Of a stretch of DNA of 64,000 bases, positions 20,166 through 33,058 are shown one piece after another. Where the stretch lies: positions 24,883,001 to 24,947,000 of the forward strand of contig OY754467.1 of NCBI GenBank assembly GCA_963575645.1, in the 5' to 3' direction. The notes beneath the pieces were generated by a model that searched no databases, had not been told where the DNA came from, and worked only from the letters and a program-made list of their open reading frames with translations. Position numbers and translations under genes: made by a program. The stretch's first letter is position 1, and each line of letters opens with the position of its first letter. Source of the DNA: Xanthostigma xanthostigma. Lineage: Eukaryota > Arthropoda > Insecta > Raphidioptera > Raphidiidae.

Positions 20166-22189
20166 ACTTTGCTTTGTCGTAGCGATAATTTGACGAGATA
20201 CAATTTACGTGTCTTTGATACGTTCACAGATTCACTATTCTTGGCCAAGAATATAACTGTTAGGTTAGAGTACGATAACTCGATGTGCAAAATATCCATT
20301 GGAAATACACAATTATTATTTTATATAACATATAACAGTGTTATTAGCTGTTTTAAGTGTGGTAAATTGATTTTTAAAAATTATTTTTTTTTGGGCAGTG
20401 AAAAGGGTAAGGCGTCTGGAGAGAGTTCTTTAAAAAACAATTACGGGGTCTTGTCGATGCAATGGCGTTTTTTTTTTTTTGAAAAAAGGAGTGGGTTTTG
20501 GAAGGATATCTTTAAAAAACAATGACGGAGTCGTGTATACAAAGTGAGATAGTAATACAGTAATTCTACATCAGTTCCTATGACGTGTATTTTAGATTTC
20601 TGATTGGTTAGATTCAAAAAAATGATTGTGAAAGACGAAAAGTAGTTCCATTTTTTTACGTATTTTTGAGGAAATAGTAAAAAACCAAAAAGTTTTTTTT
20701 GGGAACGTCAAAATTTAGCATTTTTTATGACTTAAAAAAAGTCAAAATTTGGGCACATCGAGTTATCGTACTAGACTCTCTATGGAAAAGGGTATATTCG
20801 GTTTCTGTGAAAATTCTTTCGAATCGGTATTTTCTATTTTATTATATTTTTATTATCACGTTAGCTGTGAGTGTAGGTATGTGTTAAAATTTTATTTCGC
20901 CGTCATTTTCCATGCCTGTTTGCACTGTCATCCCGGTTTGCAATCATTTCGTTTTTCAATCGTTTACTGCCAATTCTTATACAGGTAATCTGTATCGCGA
21001 TGCACAGCTATCATCGCTATTGTGAATTGTTTTGGTTGCATATTTTAGTCAGTTATTTTATGTCAGTTATTTGTTGGTATAATTACCTACTTGTAATTCC
21101 GCAATTCTGTTGTCGTCTACACAAATGACGTCCGACAAGATCTAATCGTTGAAAAAATATACGAACTGTAGACGGTTCCGTTACAACGATTATTTGAGGT
21201 CACTTTCCAGTAGCACACCGTGCACAATAGTGCCAAATTTTTTAAGGGTTGGAATCTGCATTACAAAAAAGTCTGTATTTTTCAATGCAATTTTAAACAT
21301 GAAAATTATCCCTTGATATAGTTGATAAAGAAAGTAGCAAATAAGACAACCGTTTGCTGAATTTATTTTCAGGTGCCTGTAAAAAAACCAAAAATGAAGA
21401 AATGTTTTATTCCGTGTTGTATATCACTAGCATACTACATTTTGTTTAGCTCCTTTAAGGGCATTATTTTTTTTTTAATTTTTTAAAGAGAGTTTGTTAA
21501 AAATAAATTCATGAAATCGTTATTAAGCACGTGACTCATAGTAACGATCAGTCTGATATATATTGAAGATAATTTTTGTGAACGTGAGACAACGTATTTA
21601 TTGATCAGCGTGTTAGCCAAGTTTGCATCTCTACCTACGTAGTACATATTGTGTGTCTACAATAATTTATTGACAGAATGTACTATACTGCTACATACGA
21701 TACATGTCGTAATGTGCATCAACCACGCCTTGTTAATTATTTAAAATGGAATTATCACATCAGTATCGTTACTTTGACGTATTAGTTAATCTCAGGGCTT
21801 ACAAAATCAAAAAATAAAATTTAAACTCACTGATAACGTAAATTGGGTTGAGGAAATTAATTGGAAATTACGTTGTAAAACCTGCTACCTCAAAGAATCT
21901 ATATTTTGCAACAAGCAAGTTAGAGTTTAATCTATATATTTACGAAATATTTAAATAATCACCATAATATGGCTCCATTGCATCTTTAGACTCACTTCGT
22001 TAAGTTGTGAAACCAATCCCAGCTGATATTCAATAATTTAAAAGGTGGTCGATTTTTACAATTTTTTAAAGACTGTTTGATTTGTTGGTTAATTTGAATT
22101 GTCTTGGCTGAAAATTGGCGAAATCAACATACTTTATCTTTTTTTTTCAAAAATAATAATACAATGGTGATAGGTAATTTATAGATTTT
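20166..22189. other. No gene seen
   Basis: About 2 kb with short chance frames, including a 130-codon frame at 20133-20525 that partly overlaps family S and contains low-complexity F/K runs. A weak duplication of TCTTTAAAAAACAAT occurs near 20427 and 20508. No splice-flanked exon is evident. Confidence 0.4.
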
Positions 22190-23045
22190 TTTCACAGAAA
22201 AAGAAAAGAAAATGGAAACACTTTACGCGAAGTCTTCTAGTAGAACGGGTGTTCAATAAATATGAAATTCTTTAGTCGAAATTATAGACCATTTTCAAGT
22301 GCTAGCCAACTATGTAGAAAAAATTTGAACATTTGGTCGCGACAGCTTTTTCTAGAGAGTGATTAAAATGGAAACACATGACACGAAGTTTTCTAGTAAA
22401 AGGAGTGTTCATGAAATTAGAAATTCCCATGTAGGGATTATAGAGATATCCATGGGCTAACTAACTGTGCCAAAAAATTTAGAAAATTTGTTAGCGGCCA
22501 CCCTACAGAAGTAGTTATTTTAAAGATAGAACTTTTCGGTTAAAAATAGAAACACTGGACGCAAAGTTCTCTAGTATGAATGTGTTCACTGCTCATTAAA
22601 CATAAAATTCCCATGTAGGATTAATAGATCTATCCGTGAACTATGTAATTGTGTCGAAAAATTTTGAAAATGTGTTCATGGCTACCCTACAGAAATATCT
22701 TTTTTTAAAGAGTACTTTTCAACTAAACGCCGAGTGCTTGAGTGAGAAAATGTCTAAAATCTGAAAGCGGTCACCTTAAAAAATCAATTTTTGAGAGATT
22801 AACCTTTCTTACTTTAAAAGCACGATTTTGAAAAAAGAAATGCTTCGTTAGGGTGGCACCTTTCTGGTTTCCAAAAATTTTCGACTGAGTTTGATAGCCC
22901 TCAAATCTGTCTATGATGTCTGCATATGGTAATTTATTTAATATTTAATGAGCACCTTTCTTAGTAGAAAACTTCGCGTCAAGTGTTACTATTTTTTTGT
23001 CAGAAATTGCTGTTTAAAAAAAAGCTTCTGTAGGTAAAATTTTCT
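22190..23045. repeat. Tandem units (about 160-175 bp) with an inverted partner
   Basis: ATGGAAACAC..GACGCGAAGTTTTCTAGTA recurs at about 22211, 22366 and 22540, each followed by GTGTTCA, AAATTCCCATGTAGG and ACCCTACAGAAGTA-type blocks. An inverse partial unit (TTAGTAGAAAACTTCGCGTCAAGTGTTACTA) lies at 22960-22995, with CTTCTGTAGG at about 23023. Units plus inverted partner suggest a foldback element with internal tandem repeats. Confidence 0.6.
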
Positions 23046-23910
23046 TTATTTCATTGAGGTATTTAGATTGCCATGCAATAAGTCTATATCTCTGATTTGA
23101 GAATTTAATATTACTTAAACGTTCTCCATAGAGTACTTCACGTATATTCAAAACTTCAATAAACGTTCAAAAATGTTGAATGAGAAAAAAATCTATTGTA
23201 GCATGTTACATTAACTCTCTTTCTCTCTCTCTCTTTTGTAACATTGTCAAAATTAGTTTTCATTAGCTACGCTGCAAAAATGAATGTTGTTATTATTTTT
23301 AGAAAAATGTAATTTATTAATTTCTTCTCTAGATAAAACATAATTTTACGAATTATTTATAATTCAACTAAAGCGTTTTATTTTTTTTTTGCAAGAACTT
23401 ATTAGTGCTTACACTGTAATTCATCTCTCCATATCTCCAAAACTATTGAGTGCAACAAAAAAATATATGGGATATTTAAAGAACTTTTATAAAGTAAACT
23501 CTAAGCTGGATGATTTCCAAAATTTTTCAAAACAACTGAGAAAACATTTAATCACAAAAATGTGAGGGATTAGACATGTTTTCATAATAATTAAACTTAT
23601 TGGTGATAATTAAATAAATTTACGACATCATCGGATCAAAAATAGTCTAAGCATTTTTCTGCTTAGAATTCTTTTCTTTATTTCACTATCCTATCCGTAG
23701 ACGATTTATCTGAAACAATCTGTATATGTATTTAAAATAATATAATGTATGTTAGTCTCCTCAGAAAGCTGAGACACAGGCAAATATAAAATTCAAAACA
23801 GATAGGTACATAGTGTCATCTGTCTATAAAATTAAAAAAAGTATGATAATGATCAGTGTACGTGTTTCATGATAATAAGAGTCATTTGTATGTGCCTAGC
23901 ATTAACACAT
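23046..23910. other. No gene seen
   Basis: AT-rich spacer with a short CT microsatellite at about 23216-23236. It leads into the pyrimidine tract of the candidate exon that follows. Confidence 0.4.
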
Positions 23911-23925
23911 CTCTTTCTTTTTCAG

Positions 23926-23976
23926 GTAAGATGCGCACAGCTAACGGGAAACTGGCTATGTCCGTACGTTTCAAAG
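23926..23976 (+). CDS. Possible small exon (51 nt)
   Basis: CTCTTTCTTTTTCAG forms a strong acceptor, followed by 51 bases of balanced composition and then AAAG|GTTTGA as a possible donor. Two of the three frames are open (VRCAQLTGNWLCPYVSK, or KMRTANGKLAMSVRFK). Joined directly to the exon at 5078-5283 by this acceptor, the next codon would be a stop; use of the AG five bases further on would keep the frame open. It may belong to the same gene or another, or be a chance signal. Confidence 0.3.
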
Positions 23977-24367
23977 GTTTGATATTTTGACTGTCACTTT
24001 TTTAAATGTAAACATAAAACTTTATGATAGATTTACAGGAAGACACTTAATATAATTATATTTATGACAAAGATAAAGTTTTCCTTCATGAAAATATTTT
24101 GAGCTTGAAAAACCAGGCAATAGTTAATAGTTATTTGTATAGCAATACCATAAAGTGTATATGTGTAGCTAAGGCGTCTGTCGAGGCCAGAAAGTACGGC
24201 AAAAAGCACTTTCCTGTCGAGATGTACCTACACACAATTATTAGTTGAATAAAGAATTGTTCAATTAGTGCCTACATATCGCGTTCCTTTATTGAAAACG
24301 TGTTTAAAATTTGACAAATATGACAAAGAACTTTGGTGTAAGTTGTTCATAGCAACTAATAAATTTT
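23977..24367. other. No gene seen
   Basis: AT-rich spacer without recognised features. Confidence 0.4.
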
Positions 24368-25170
24368 TAACCAGTTGGAGTGTACATGCGCATATAATTC
24401 AAGAATTACAAGGCGCGAAATTATACATAATATAACCCGGCGTTATAATATATGCTTAATAATACAATTTAATTAACTTAATCCAAGAAAAAAATAACAG
24501 TTGAAAATATTGAAACACATCAGAAAGGAAAAAATCATTTTAATAATTTCATGGCTCTCTATATAATATGTTATCACGTCATGTAACAATCAAGCAAAAA
24601 ATGCTTGTCAACTACCTAATTAACATCTTCAGAGCAAAATAACAACAGATTTTTTTATTTTCAAAATATTTCCGATATTATAAGTTAGGAAAAAAATTCA
24701 TAGCTTTTTTGTAAAAACAGATAGAAAAATAAACCGTTATGAAAAGTATATCATTATTATATAAAAACAACTTTATAACTTATACCTCCTGCGCATGCGC
24801 CGAAATTCCCTCAAAAACATGTTACAAAACTTTCTTGTAAAATATAATAATAAACCGTTACACCATTATTATATAAAAAAAACACGAAGGAATATGTCCC
24901 TCTGCGCATGCGCCACTGTTTCCAAAAAATATACAAAAACTAGTAAAAATAGATAGTATAATTAACCGGTATGAAAAGTATACCATTATTATGTAAAAAA
25001 CAAACCTACAGTATATATATAGTATATCTTCCACGCATTCGCCAAGTTTCCCCAAAAACAATAAGCCTCTTCATATTTCCATATCACACATCCTCCCAAA
25101 ATTTGGTTTCCACCCGCTCATCCGTGGTGTTGGAATAGTAAAAAAATGTCAAAAACAGTTAACAAAACCA
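24368..25170 (+). mobile_element. Family A copy A4, three tandem units
   Basis: Begins with CCAGTTGGAGTGTA and the GAATTC-type hairpin (ATTCAAGAATTACAAGGCGCG), then a shortened left part, GCGCATGCGC units at about 24788, 24902 and 25032, then CAAAATTTGGTTTCCACCCGC. It ends soon after GTCAAAAAC near 25160. Confidence 0.65.
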
Positions 25171-25267
25171 AAATGCACATCCCGCAAGTTTTCCACCGTA
25201 TAATGAAAATTGAAAAAATAGATTATGAAAAGTAATTGCAAAAATTAAAAAAAAAAAAAATAATAGA

Positions 25268-25922
25268 AAAAATATTGTCTGAAGACACAAGTAATTCAAG
25301 GATAACAAGGCGCAAAATTTCACATAATTTTGTTTAAAAATCGGTGTATATTTTTAACGACACTTGGAGTTTAATAATATAATTTAATTAACTTAATCTA
25401 AGAAAAAAATAACAGTTGAAAATATTGAAACACAGAAAGGAAAAAATCATTTTAATAATTTATTAATAATTTAGGTTCATAAATATGAAAGAGTTAGCAG
25501 TAAACTCTATGCTTGTTTATTAGTCACAATGAATAATATAATTATGACATTAAATTATTAACAATTATATTTCCTTTTTGGTACATATCAATAAAATCGT
25601 TGTGAAGGAAAAGGTATTCCGTCATCTTGGGGCATCCGTCATATTGGATATTATATGCATTGTTACCAGACTTAAAATGTGTGTAAAATTTCAAAGCTTT
25701 AGTTAATTAGATCTAGTCGAACAAATTGCAGCAATACTACGGGGCCTTTCCAACTAATAAATAATAATATTGACATTTGTCATATAATAACAAATAAAAT
25801 GAAATTTCCGTTAACGCGTGTAGTAACGCGGGTAACGATTAGAACTAAACATTATAAAATTTGCTATTCGTTTTTATAGTTTTCTATATGTTATCACGTT
25901 ATGTTAAAATTAAACAAAGCAG
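25268..25922 (+). mobile_element. Family A copy A5, left part only
   Basis: Starts GTCTGAAGACACAAG and follows copy A2 block by block (CGACACTTGGAGTTTAATAA, CTAGTCGAACAAATTGCAGC, GTAACGCGGGTAAC, TGTTATCACGTTATG). It stops before the tandem units, at AATTAAACAAAGCAG. Confidence 0.65.
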
Positions 25923-26084
25923 TATAACGGGCTTCTTGAACAATATAACTGTCATCTGAAATATGTTTAGATATTGCTCTGTAACACCTTAAATATCTTT
26001 AATACAGGGTATATAACAAATATTGAAGAAAAATTTCCAAGTTGAATTTAAATAGATAAACATTATTGTTGTTATTATAGTAAG

Positions 26085-26978
26085 CGAACGGTGACAGAAA
26101 TGGTCAAGGGGCACTTGGTGGCTGAAATGCTCTGTTTCGTGTAGTCTGAGTCTCCCTCTACGACACTGGGGCACTTTAAAAATTAAAAATCCCTCTACTA
26201 AATGGCAGAAAATTACTGAAAGGCATCTAAGGGGACCTCCTAATTTCTGCCAATTTACTCTCAGCAGAAAATTTCACAATCCTTTCAAAAAATCGAAAGA
26301 AAACGTTAAAAAAAATTGAATTTGAAAGTGAAACTTGACGGAATACGAGAAAAAATTTTCATGGCTCCAAGTGACCTCACTTTCTTTCGATGATTCTTTA
26401 AAATTTGCACAAGCAAAAATTCGAAAAGTCTTCGCTCGGTGGCAGAAATTCTTACCAGGGTCTCCATAAGTACCCGAAAAATGTTTTAAAACAATGTCAT
26501 CTGCCAGTTTTATCACTGCTAGATCACAATCTGCCAATTTAATCTATTTGTCATTAATGCTTTACCTGAATACTATGTTAAACTTTCCGCGAACATGACG
26601 TGTTTTTGAAAGGTCGATACTACCTCGGGATCCTCTACTAGAAGACGAACCGTTTGAGCTCGGTTTCACTCACCGAGTTTTTTTTCTATTTTTTTTTTTT
26701 TTTTTTATTTATTTGTTATGCTGAGTGTCTCTGCAGGGAGTAAATTGGCAAAAAATATTTTTTCTGCAATTAGGAGTACCCCCCAGATGTCTGTTATTTT
26801 CTGCTATTTAGTAGAGGAATTTTGAATTTTGCCGTTTTTTTTAAGTGTCCCAGCATCGTATCGCAACGCGTTAGACCCCTACTCCACTAAGAAAATTTGT
26901 AGAGGGAGACTCAGGCTACACGAAAGAGAGCATTTCTGCCACCAAGTGCTCCTTGAACATTTCTGTCATCGTCTCTCT
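26085..26978. mobile_element. Non-autonomous element with ~190-bp terminal inverted repeats
   Basis: The left arm (GGTGACAGAAATGGTCAAGG, GGGGCACTTGGTGGC, CTGAGTCTCCCTCTAC, TCCCTCTACTAAATGGCAG) is matched in inverse by the right arm (GTAGAGGGAGACTCAGGCTA, GGCAGAAATG inverse, GTGCTCCTTGAACATTTCTG). The arms are about 190 bp and about 85 percent alike by eye. The interior (about 26275-26770) has no recognised coding sequence. No clear target duplication was found. Confidence 0.6.
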
Positions 26979-28089
26979 ATTATTCATACAAATTATAAAA
27001 ACTTTTTGACAACCTCTCCTAGAATAGAATTAATTGTTCAAAACATATAATATTCATTTCACATTTAGTTCTCTTTAAAAAATGTGCCTGAAATTACGTT
27101 TATTATAATTCTATTATCATCATGTATCATGTAGATAAAGAATGAAAAACAAGAGGTTAAAATTTAATTTACCGTTTCGTATAAAAATTATTGTGTAGTA
27201 TGTAGAAAAATTGATCGATTTAGAAGAAGTGATTTTGACATAATATTTTGTCTGCTTATACTGACGCTAAAAAGTTTTGGTTGGCATTCTAACAAATTCC
27301 GTGTCATTTTTATTCGCGTTATTTCGTGTAAATTTCACCTTTTTGGAGCATTTTTATTAAAACAAAAAAGTACTTATATACATTTTCAAAAATAGTGTAA
27401 AATTATTGTAGTGATCTTGAAACATAAAAAAAATTATTAACAATTTTGATTTATATTTTCGGACTCATTACAATAACTTCCCAGTTAATTATGACTCATC
27501 ACTGATCAGTTATTAATTAATTATTTTTGACCACTTTGATAAAAAACTCAGTCAATTTGACCACACCGACGGGTTAATTTCTAAAATACAGACATTGGAA
27601 AAGTGATTTTTGATCTAAATTAAAGCCATTCCTCCTTTAAAATGGTAATATAAGGTATTAAAAGTTTTCAAACTCCACTCATAAATAACCCTTACTGTGT
27701 TTTAATAGTATTAATTATCAGAGTCTGATAACAACAGTAAACTGAGTTCTGTTAAATAATTAAAAGCTATACCTACTGCAAATTTCATGCATGTCTGCCA
27801 TTGTGTGGTAAAAGATAAAACATTTTTGATTCACCGACGTGACATGTTTTTTTAAGAGTTTTGTCACTCAACAAAAACTACAGACATAGGTTAGTTTAAA
27901 AAAATTTGTAAAAATGAGGGACAGCACTATAAGTTTATGTTAAAAAAATAAGTGAAAAATCCGACAAGAGCGTGCTAGACATACATGATAGGGGTTCCGT
28001 TGTGTTCGTATGAAGTATTAATGAGTTATTTATGGATCGTAATCGTTGCTTGACAAATATCATATTCTAACCTATAAATGCGCCGTTGC
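26979..28089. other. No gene seen
   Basis: About 1.1 kb of AT-rich sequence without recognised features. Confidence 0.45.
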
Positions 28090-28270
28090 AATATTACAAT
28101 GACATACGGAGAAACAGACGGACGGACATGACGAAATTATAAGACTTTCCATTTTTTAGCACACTGAAAACGACGTACAAAGTGTTTGAGAAAGTATTAA
28201 AAAAATAACAATTGAAAAGATTAAAAAACCGGTCAAGTGTCGGACTCGCACACGAAGGGTTCCGTACACT
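28090..28270 (+). repeat. Fragment of a widespread insect repeat
   Basis: GACGGACGGACATGACGAAA (about 28117) and GGTCAAGTGTCGGACTCGCA followed by CGAAGGGTTCCGTA (about 28230-28268) are blocks I know as recurrent in dispersed repeats of insect genomes, particularly moths. The order and class of the full element are not evident here. Confidence 0.5.
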
Positions 28271-28324
28271 ATGTACTTTTTAAATACTTTGCAAAAGAAA
28301 CAAGAGAGGCACTATTATAATATG

Positions 28325-29261
28325 TAACCAGTGGGAGTATGCAAGTAGTTCAAGAATTTCAAGGCGTGAAATTTTACATAAAACACCCTGGCGTTTTTAT
28401 ATTAAAGCACTTTTTTTACAAAAATTTCTTGTAGAATAAAATAATATAAAGTTTTGATAAATATACCATTATATCAAATAACAACGTTATGGGAAATATC
28501 TCTGATGCGCATGCGCCGATATCCCCCCCAAAAAAAAATACAAAACTTTGAATAATTAACCATTATAAAATATATACTTACTATTATTATATAAAACAAC
28601 GTTATTGCATATATTTCTTTTGCGCATGCCCCAATTTTTCCCAAAAAAAATTACAAAAATTATGTAAACATAGATAGAAAAATAAACCGTTATGAAAATT
28701 ATACCGTTATTATATTATGAAAACAGCCTTATAGTATATATAAGTTTTACGCATGCGCCGATTTATTTTTAAATTTATTTTACAAAACGCCTGTAAAACA
28801 AAATAATAAACCGTTATGAAAAGTATACTATTATCTTATAAAAACTTAACATTATAATATATATTTCTTTTGCGCTTGCGCCGACGTCTCTCAAAAACAA
28901 TAGACCTCTTCATATGTGCATATCATACATTCTCCCAAAATTTGGTTTCAGTTCGCTCATCCATGGTGTTAGAATGGTAAAAAATGTCAAAAATGACGTC
29001 TTTATCTGTCAAAGTAATATGTTCTAATAATTAATTAGTTATTCAAATGGTTAACTCAGAAGGCATTGCATTTCACAAAATATTAATGTCAAAAACTGAC
29101 TAATATTTGAAATGACATTCGTTTTTGAACAAATGAAATCTTTTAATTTTAAGACAGAACATACGCTATCTTTAAATTCCCATGGTACAAATGTGCAACA
29201 AACGAAGACAGACGATTCGTGTATGCTATGTATTAGACAAAATTGAATTTATACAGCTTGT
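28325..29261 (+). mobile_element. Family A copy A6, four tandem units
   Basis: Starts with CCAGTGGGAGTATGCAAGTA and the TTCAAGAATT hairpin, then units with GCGCATGCGCC-like cores at about 28505, 28622, 28752 and 28872, then the TTTGGTTTCAGTTCGCTCAT module and a right part ending about 29261. It is directly joined to the inverse copy A7, giving a large inverted arrangement. Confidence 0.65.
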
Positions 29262-30615
29262 TAGGCGAGACACAAGCATTAGCTGGAAGCGCCTATATGT
29301 AGTACTCGCTTTGTCTGTGAATCTGTGAGTCACGCTTTTTGTATCCAGCGTACAGCCCAAACGCCTTAACCGATTTTAAAAAAACTTTTTTTTGTTCGAT
29401 TCGTCTCCGAGGAAGTTAAATCCTAACGTCGCCCGATTTTTGAATTTTGGTCCCAAAGGGGAGAAAATTAAAAAAAAAGAAGTTTTTTGCTTATTTCTCA
29501 CTCAATTTAAATCAGATCGGTTTGAAACGAAAGAGGAGAACTTTTTACATAGATTTCGTATAACAGAATTTGCCTTAACAGTTTTTTTATATAGATTTAT
29601 ATAGAAAAATAGCTGTATAAATTCAATTTTGTCTAATGCATGGCGCGACGCGGTCGGTCGTCTATGCCGTACCATGTGACATGGAAATTAGAAGATTACG
29701 TATGTATAATCTTAAAATGAAAACGGCTGCATTTCTAATATAGTAATTCAATTTTTTGACATTAGTATTTAGTGAAATGTCACGCCTTCTAAGTTAACGA
29801 TTTAAATAACTAATTATTAGAACATAATACTTTGACAGTTGAAAACGTCATTTTCGACATTATTACTATTCCGACACCACGGATGATCGGATTGAAACCA
29901 AATTTTGGGAAGATGTTTGATATGCAAATATGAAGTGGTCTATTGTTATTGGGGGAACATCGGCGCATGCGCAAAAGAGTACCTATATTATCTCTTATAA
30001 TGTTGTTTTATATAATAATAATATAGTTTTTATAAAGGTTTACTATTCTATCTATTTTTACTAGAAATTTGTGTATTTTTTTTGGGGATAATTGGCGCAT
30101 GCGAAAAAGATATTATACGCTAAGAAGTTTTTTATATAATAATAGTATACTTTTCATGGTGGTTTATTATTTTATTTTACAAGAAAATTTGTAAAAAGCT
30201 TTTTTGGGGAAAGTCGGCGCATGCGCATGAGATATATATTATAATATTGTTTTTTATATAACAATAGTATACTTTTCGTAACGGTTTATTATTCTATCTG
30301 TATTACAGGAAAGTTTTGTATTTTATTTTGGGGAAAATCGGCGCATTCAGAGAAAAGATATACCTACCATTTAATGTTGTTTTTATATAATTATGATATA
30401 CACTTCATAACGGTTTATTAGCCTGTATATCTTTACATGAAAGTTACGAAAAAAATGCGTTTTTCTAAATTTGTAGTTTCAGATATATTTTGAAAATAAA
30501 AAAATCTAATGTTCTTTTATTCTGTAGATGTTAGTTAGGTATTTGACAAGCATGCTTTGCTTAATTTTAACATAACGTGATAACATATATAGACAACCAT
30601 GAAAACCATACAAAA
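29262..30615 (-). mobile_element. Family A copy A7, four tandem units, inverse of A6
   Basis: Begins TTAGGCGAGACACAAGC, continues with CTCGCTTTGTCTGTGAATCT and AAACGCCTTAACCGATTTTA, then the ATGATCGGATTGAAACC module, four GCGCATGCGC-like units (about 29962, 30095, 30217, 30340) and TGTTAGTTAGGTATTTGACA. The frame at 29392-29604 lies in the repeat and is not a gene. Joined head to head with A6. Confidence 0.7.
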
Positions 30616-31044
30616 AATATTCATTCACGTCATTTAAAAATGTAATACACTAACAAAACGTGTTACGTATTCGTGTAAACCAATTCAAAAAAATCCTTAA
30701 TGATTTACGACATTGTGTCACAGAAATAATACATTTGTTTTATTTTCTGGTGTGTCATGCAAAACTAATTATAACTGCAGAAATATTTCAAAGAGAAAAG
30801 AAATATTATTGCTGATTAAGATATAAATTTTAAACAATAAACTATATGCTTATTTCTTTGAGCTATTGCTAGTGTTTTTGCCTATACCTACAATGTATAT
30901 AGTATGACACATATTCACAATTGGCACTGATTGTGTGGCTTGACCACAAAATCATTGTCTTTATGAACTAAATCGTATTAAACGAAACTTTGTATACTTA
31001 TCTATATGTTACACAATATCACCGCAAGAAATCTATTTAAAATA
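30616..31044. other. No gene seen
   Basis: AT-rich spacer without recognised features. Confidence 0.4.
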
Positions 31045-31252
31045 GTCATAATCGTACTATTTAATAGATTATATTATTGGTTGCTTCAAAAAAGTTGGAC
31101 TTAAAAACATCAAAAAAATTATCGAAAATATTTTTCAAACACTACTAAGGGTGAATTTTAGATTTTAAAACATTTCCGATAATTTTTTTGATGTTTTTAA
31201 GCTCAAATTTTTTGAAGCAATCAATATGATCTGTAAAATAGTACGATTCCAT
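31045..31252. repeat. Inverted repeat, about 75-bp arms
   Basis: AATCGTACTATTTAATAGATTATATT, TTGCTTCAAAAAA and AAACATCAAAAAAATTATCG in the left arm pair with ATAATTTTTTTGATGTTTTTAAG, TTTTTGAAGCAATCAATATGATC and AAATAGTACGATT in the right arm, around a spacer of about 45 bp. A small foldback element is likely. Confidence 0.6.
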
Positions 31253-31467
31253 CGAAATAACTAAAAGAATATCTATAATCTTATGAACTGTTGAGTCTTT
31301 AGTCTATAATATAGCGAGATATCGATGATTTACCGCTATTTTATAGAGATATTATGTACGAATACACAGGATTTTATGGGGTTACAGTCATGTCTGGGAC
31401 ATTCTGTACAAATATGTAAAAGCTTCAACAAAATAAAAAACTGAAAAGCATAAAAACACATTTAAAC
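31253..31467. other. No gene seen
   Basis: Short AT-rich spacer, including TGTCTGGGACATTCTGTACA. Confidence 0.35.
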
Positions 31468-32745
31468 TAGTGGAGGTATATCCAAGTAGTTCAAGAATTA
31501 CAACGCGCAAAATTTTACATAATATACCTCGGCGTTATGTTTGAAAATCGGTGTCTATTTTTAACGACACTTGGAGCTTAATAATATAAAAATTTAATCC
31601 GAGAAAAAAATAACAGTTGAAAATATTGCAACACAGAAAGGAAAAAAAAATCGAACACATTGTAATAACATGCAAAAAATATCAAAAATATTCATCACAG
31701 TGAAAATAACCTCAGCTGCTGCTCACTGTTTTTTTGTTTAAAAAAAAGAAAAAATTCATTTTAATAATGTAGCTTTATAATTATAAAAGCGTTAGATGTA
31801 AACTCTATGATCATATTTTATTAGTCACAACCAACTTTTTTATAGTCATGATCTTAAATTATTTAATTTTTCTTTTCATTTTTAGTACATTTCAATAAAA
31901 CCTTTCTTTTTATTAGTATTATATTTTTCTTGTTTTTAGTCTGTCAAAATTTTAACTATTAAAACATTAATTTATAGAAATTAATTGATTTATTCAAGAG
32001 GATTTAGAAGAAGAAGGTAATCTGTTAATTTGGGGCGTCCGCCATATTGAATATATGCATTGTTATCAGACTCATGTGTGCGAAATTTCAAAGATTTAGC
32101 TTAATTAGATCTAGTCGAAAAATATTCCGTCAATTGGGCGACTGGGCTATTCCAACTAATAAGAAATAATAATATTGAGTTTTGAGATAATATAATAACA
32201 AAGATAATAAAATTTCTGTTAACGCGTGCAGTGACAGGGGTTAGTACCAAAATTCCTCGACGTTTCATAGCCTGACAAGAAATTTGGCACCATTTTTGGA
32301 AGTGTCTGTTTATATAATACTAGCGGTCCGGCCCGGTTTCACCCGGGTGCAAAAGAACGAATGGGGAAGAGAGGGACATGAGTCCGCATATTCATCTTAG
32401 TTATAATCAAATAATAAACAAAGAAACAACATTCAGAACTGTGCAATAAAAACGCTATCTCATTAGTGTTGAAAATCCCGTCAACTCTCACCAACCCCTC
32501 CACCAGCCAAATCTCACGCCCGAAACAGGTGATTTTTTTATTGTCAAAATATTTCCGAAACTATAAAGTTTTGAAAAAAAATAAACGAAACTTTCTTGAA
32601 AAAATATATAGAATAATAATCCGTTATGAAAAGTATACCATTATTATATAAAAAACACCGCTATAGCATATACCTCTTCTGCGCATGCACCGATTTCTCC
32701 CAAGAAGAATATTTGCATACCAAACATCCTCCCAAAGTTTGGTTT
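31468..32745 (+). mobile_element. Family A copy A8, interrupted by a Helitron-end segment
   Basis: Starts ACTAGTGGAGGTATATCCAAG with the TTCAAGAATT hairpin, follows the left part of the family to about 32262, then is broken by a segment to about 32520 that contains the GC-rich hairpin at 32320. It resumes at TTTTTTTATTGTCAAAATATTTCC, with one unit (GCGCATGCACCGATTTC, about 32690). Confidence 0.6.
32319..32352 (-). mobile_element. Helitron-type 3' terminus
   Basis: On the minus strand the order is a GC-rich hairpin (CCCGGGTGAAACCGGG), eight bases, then CTAG immediately followed by T. This is the standard layout of Helitron 3' ends (subterminal hairpin, CTRR, insertion before T). A diverged copy lies at 46897-46930. 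Confidence 0.6.
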
Positions 32746-32759
32746 TAAACGGGGAAATA

Positions 32760-33058
32760 ACGCATTTCTGCCGGCGAAACGAAAAAAATCACCCGTTTCC
32801 GCCAGAGTCTTTTTGCAATTTTCAACACCTCAAAAACAGGGAAAATTGTTTTTTTCGAAAAAAAAATATAACGTAATGCGCGTTTATCCCGTTCGACGGT
32901 GGTTATCGGTTGTTTGGGGGGGTTGCGCAACTCTAAAGAGAAATTTTAATATCACCACCGTGTTCAACATCCTCGAAAACGTGAGGTGGGGGTAATCTCG
33001 TTCCAAATCAAATTATTTATATTTTTCGTGGTTTCTTCCGGCTGACACACGCCACTCA
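32760..33058 (+). repeat. Repeat shared with 19420-19680
   Basis: Same ordered blocks as the copy at 19420 (TTTTCAACACCTCAAAAACA, CTAAAGAGAAATTTTAATATC, ACCGTGTTCAACATCCTCG, CTGACACACGCCA). Reading frames here on both strands are shadows within the repeat. Confidence 0.6.

Noticed and set aside
20133-20525. 130-codon frame
   Set aside because: Its start overlaps the family S head and it has low-complexity F and K runs; no domain is visible.
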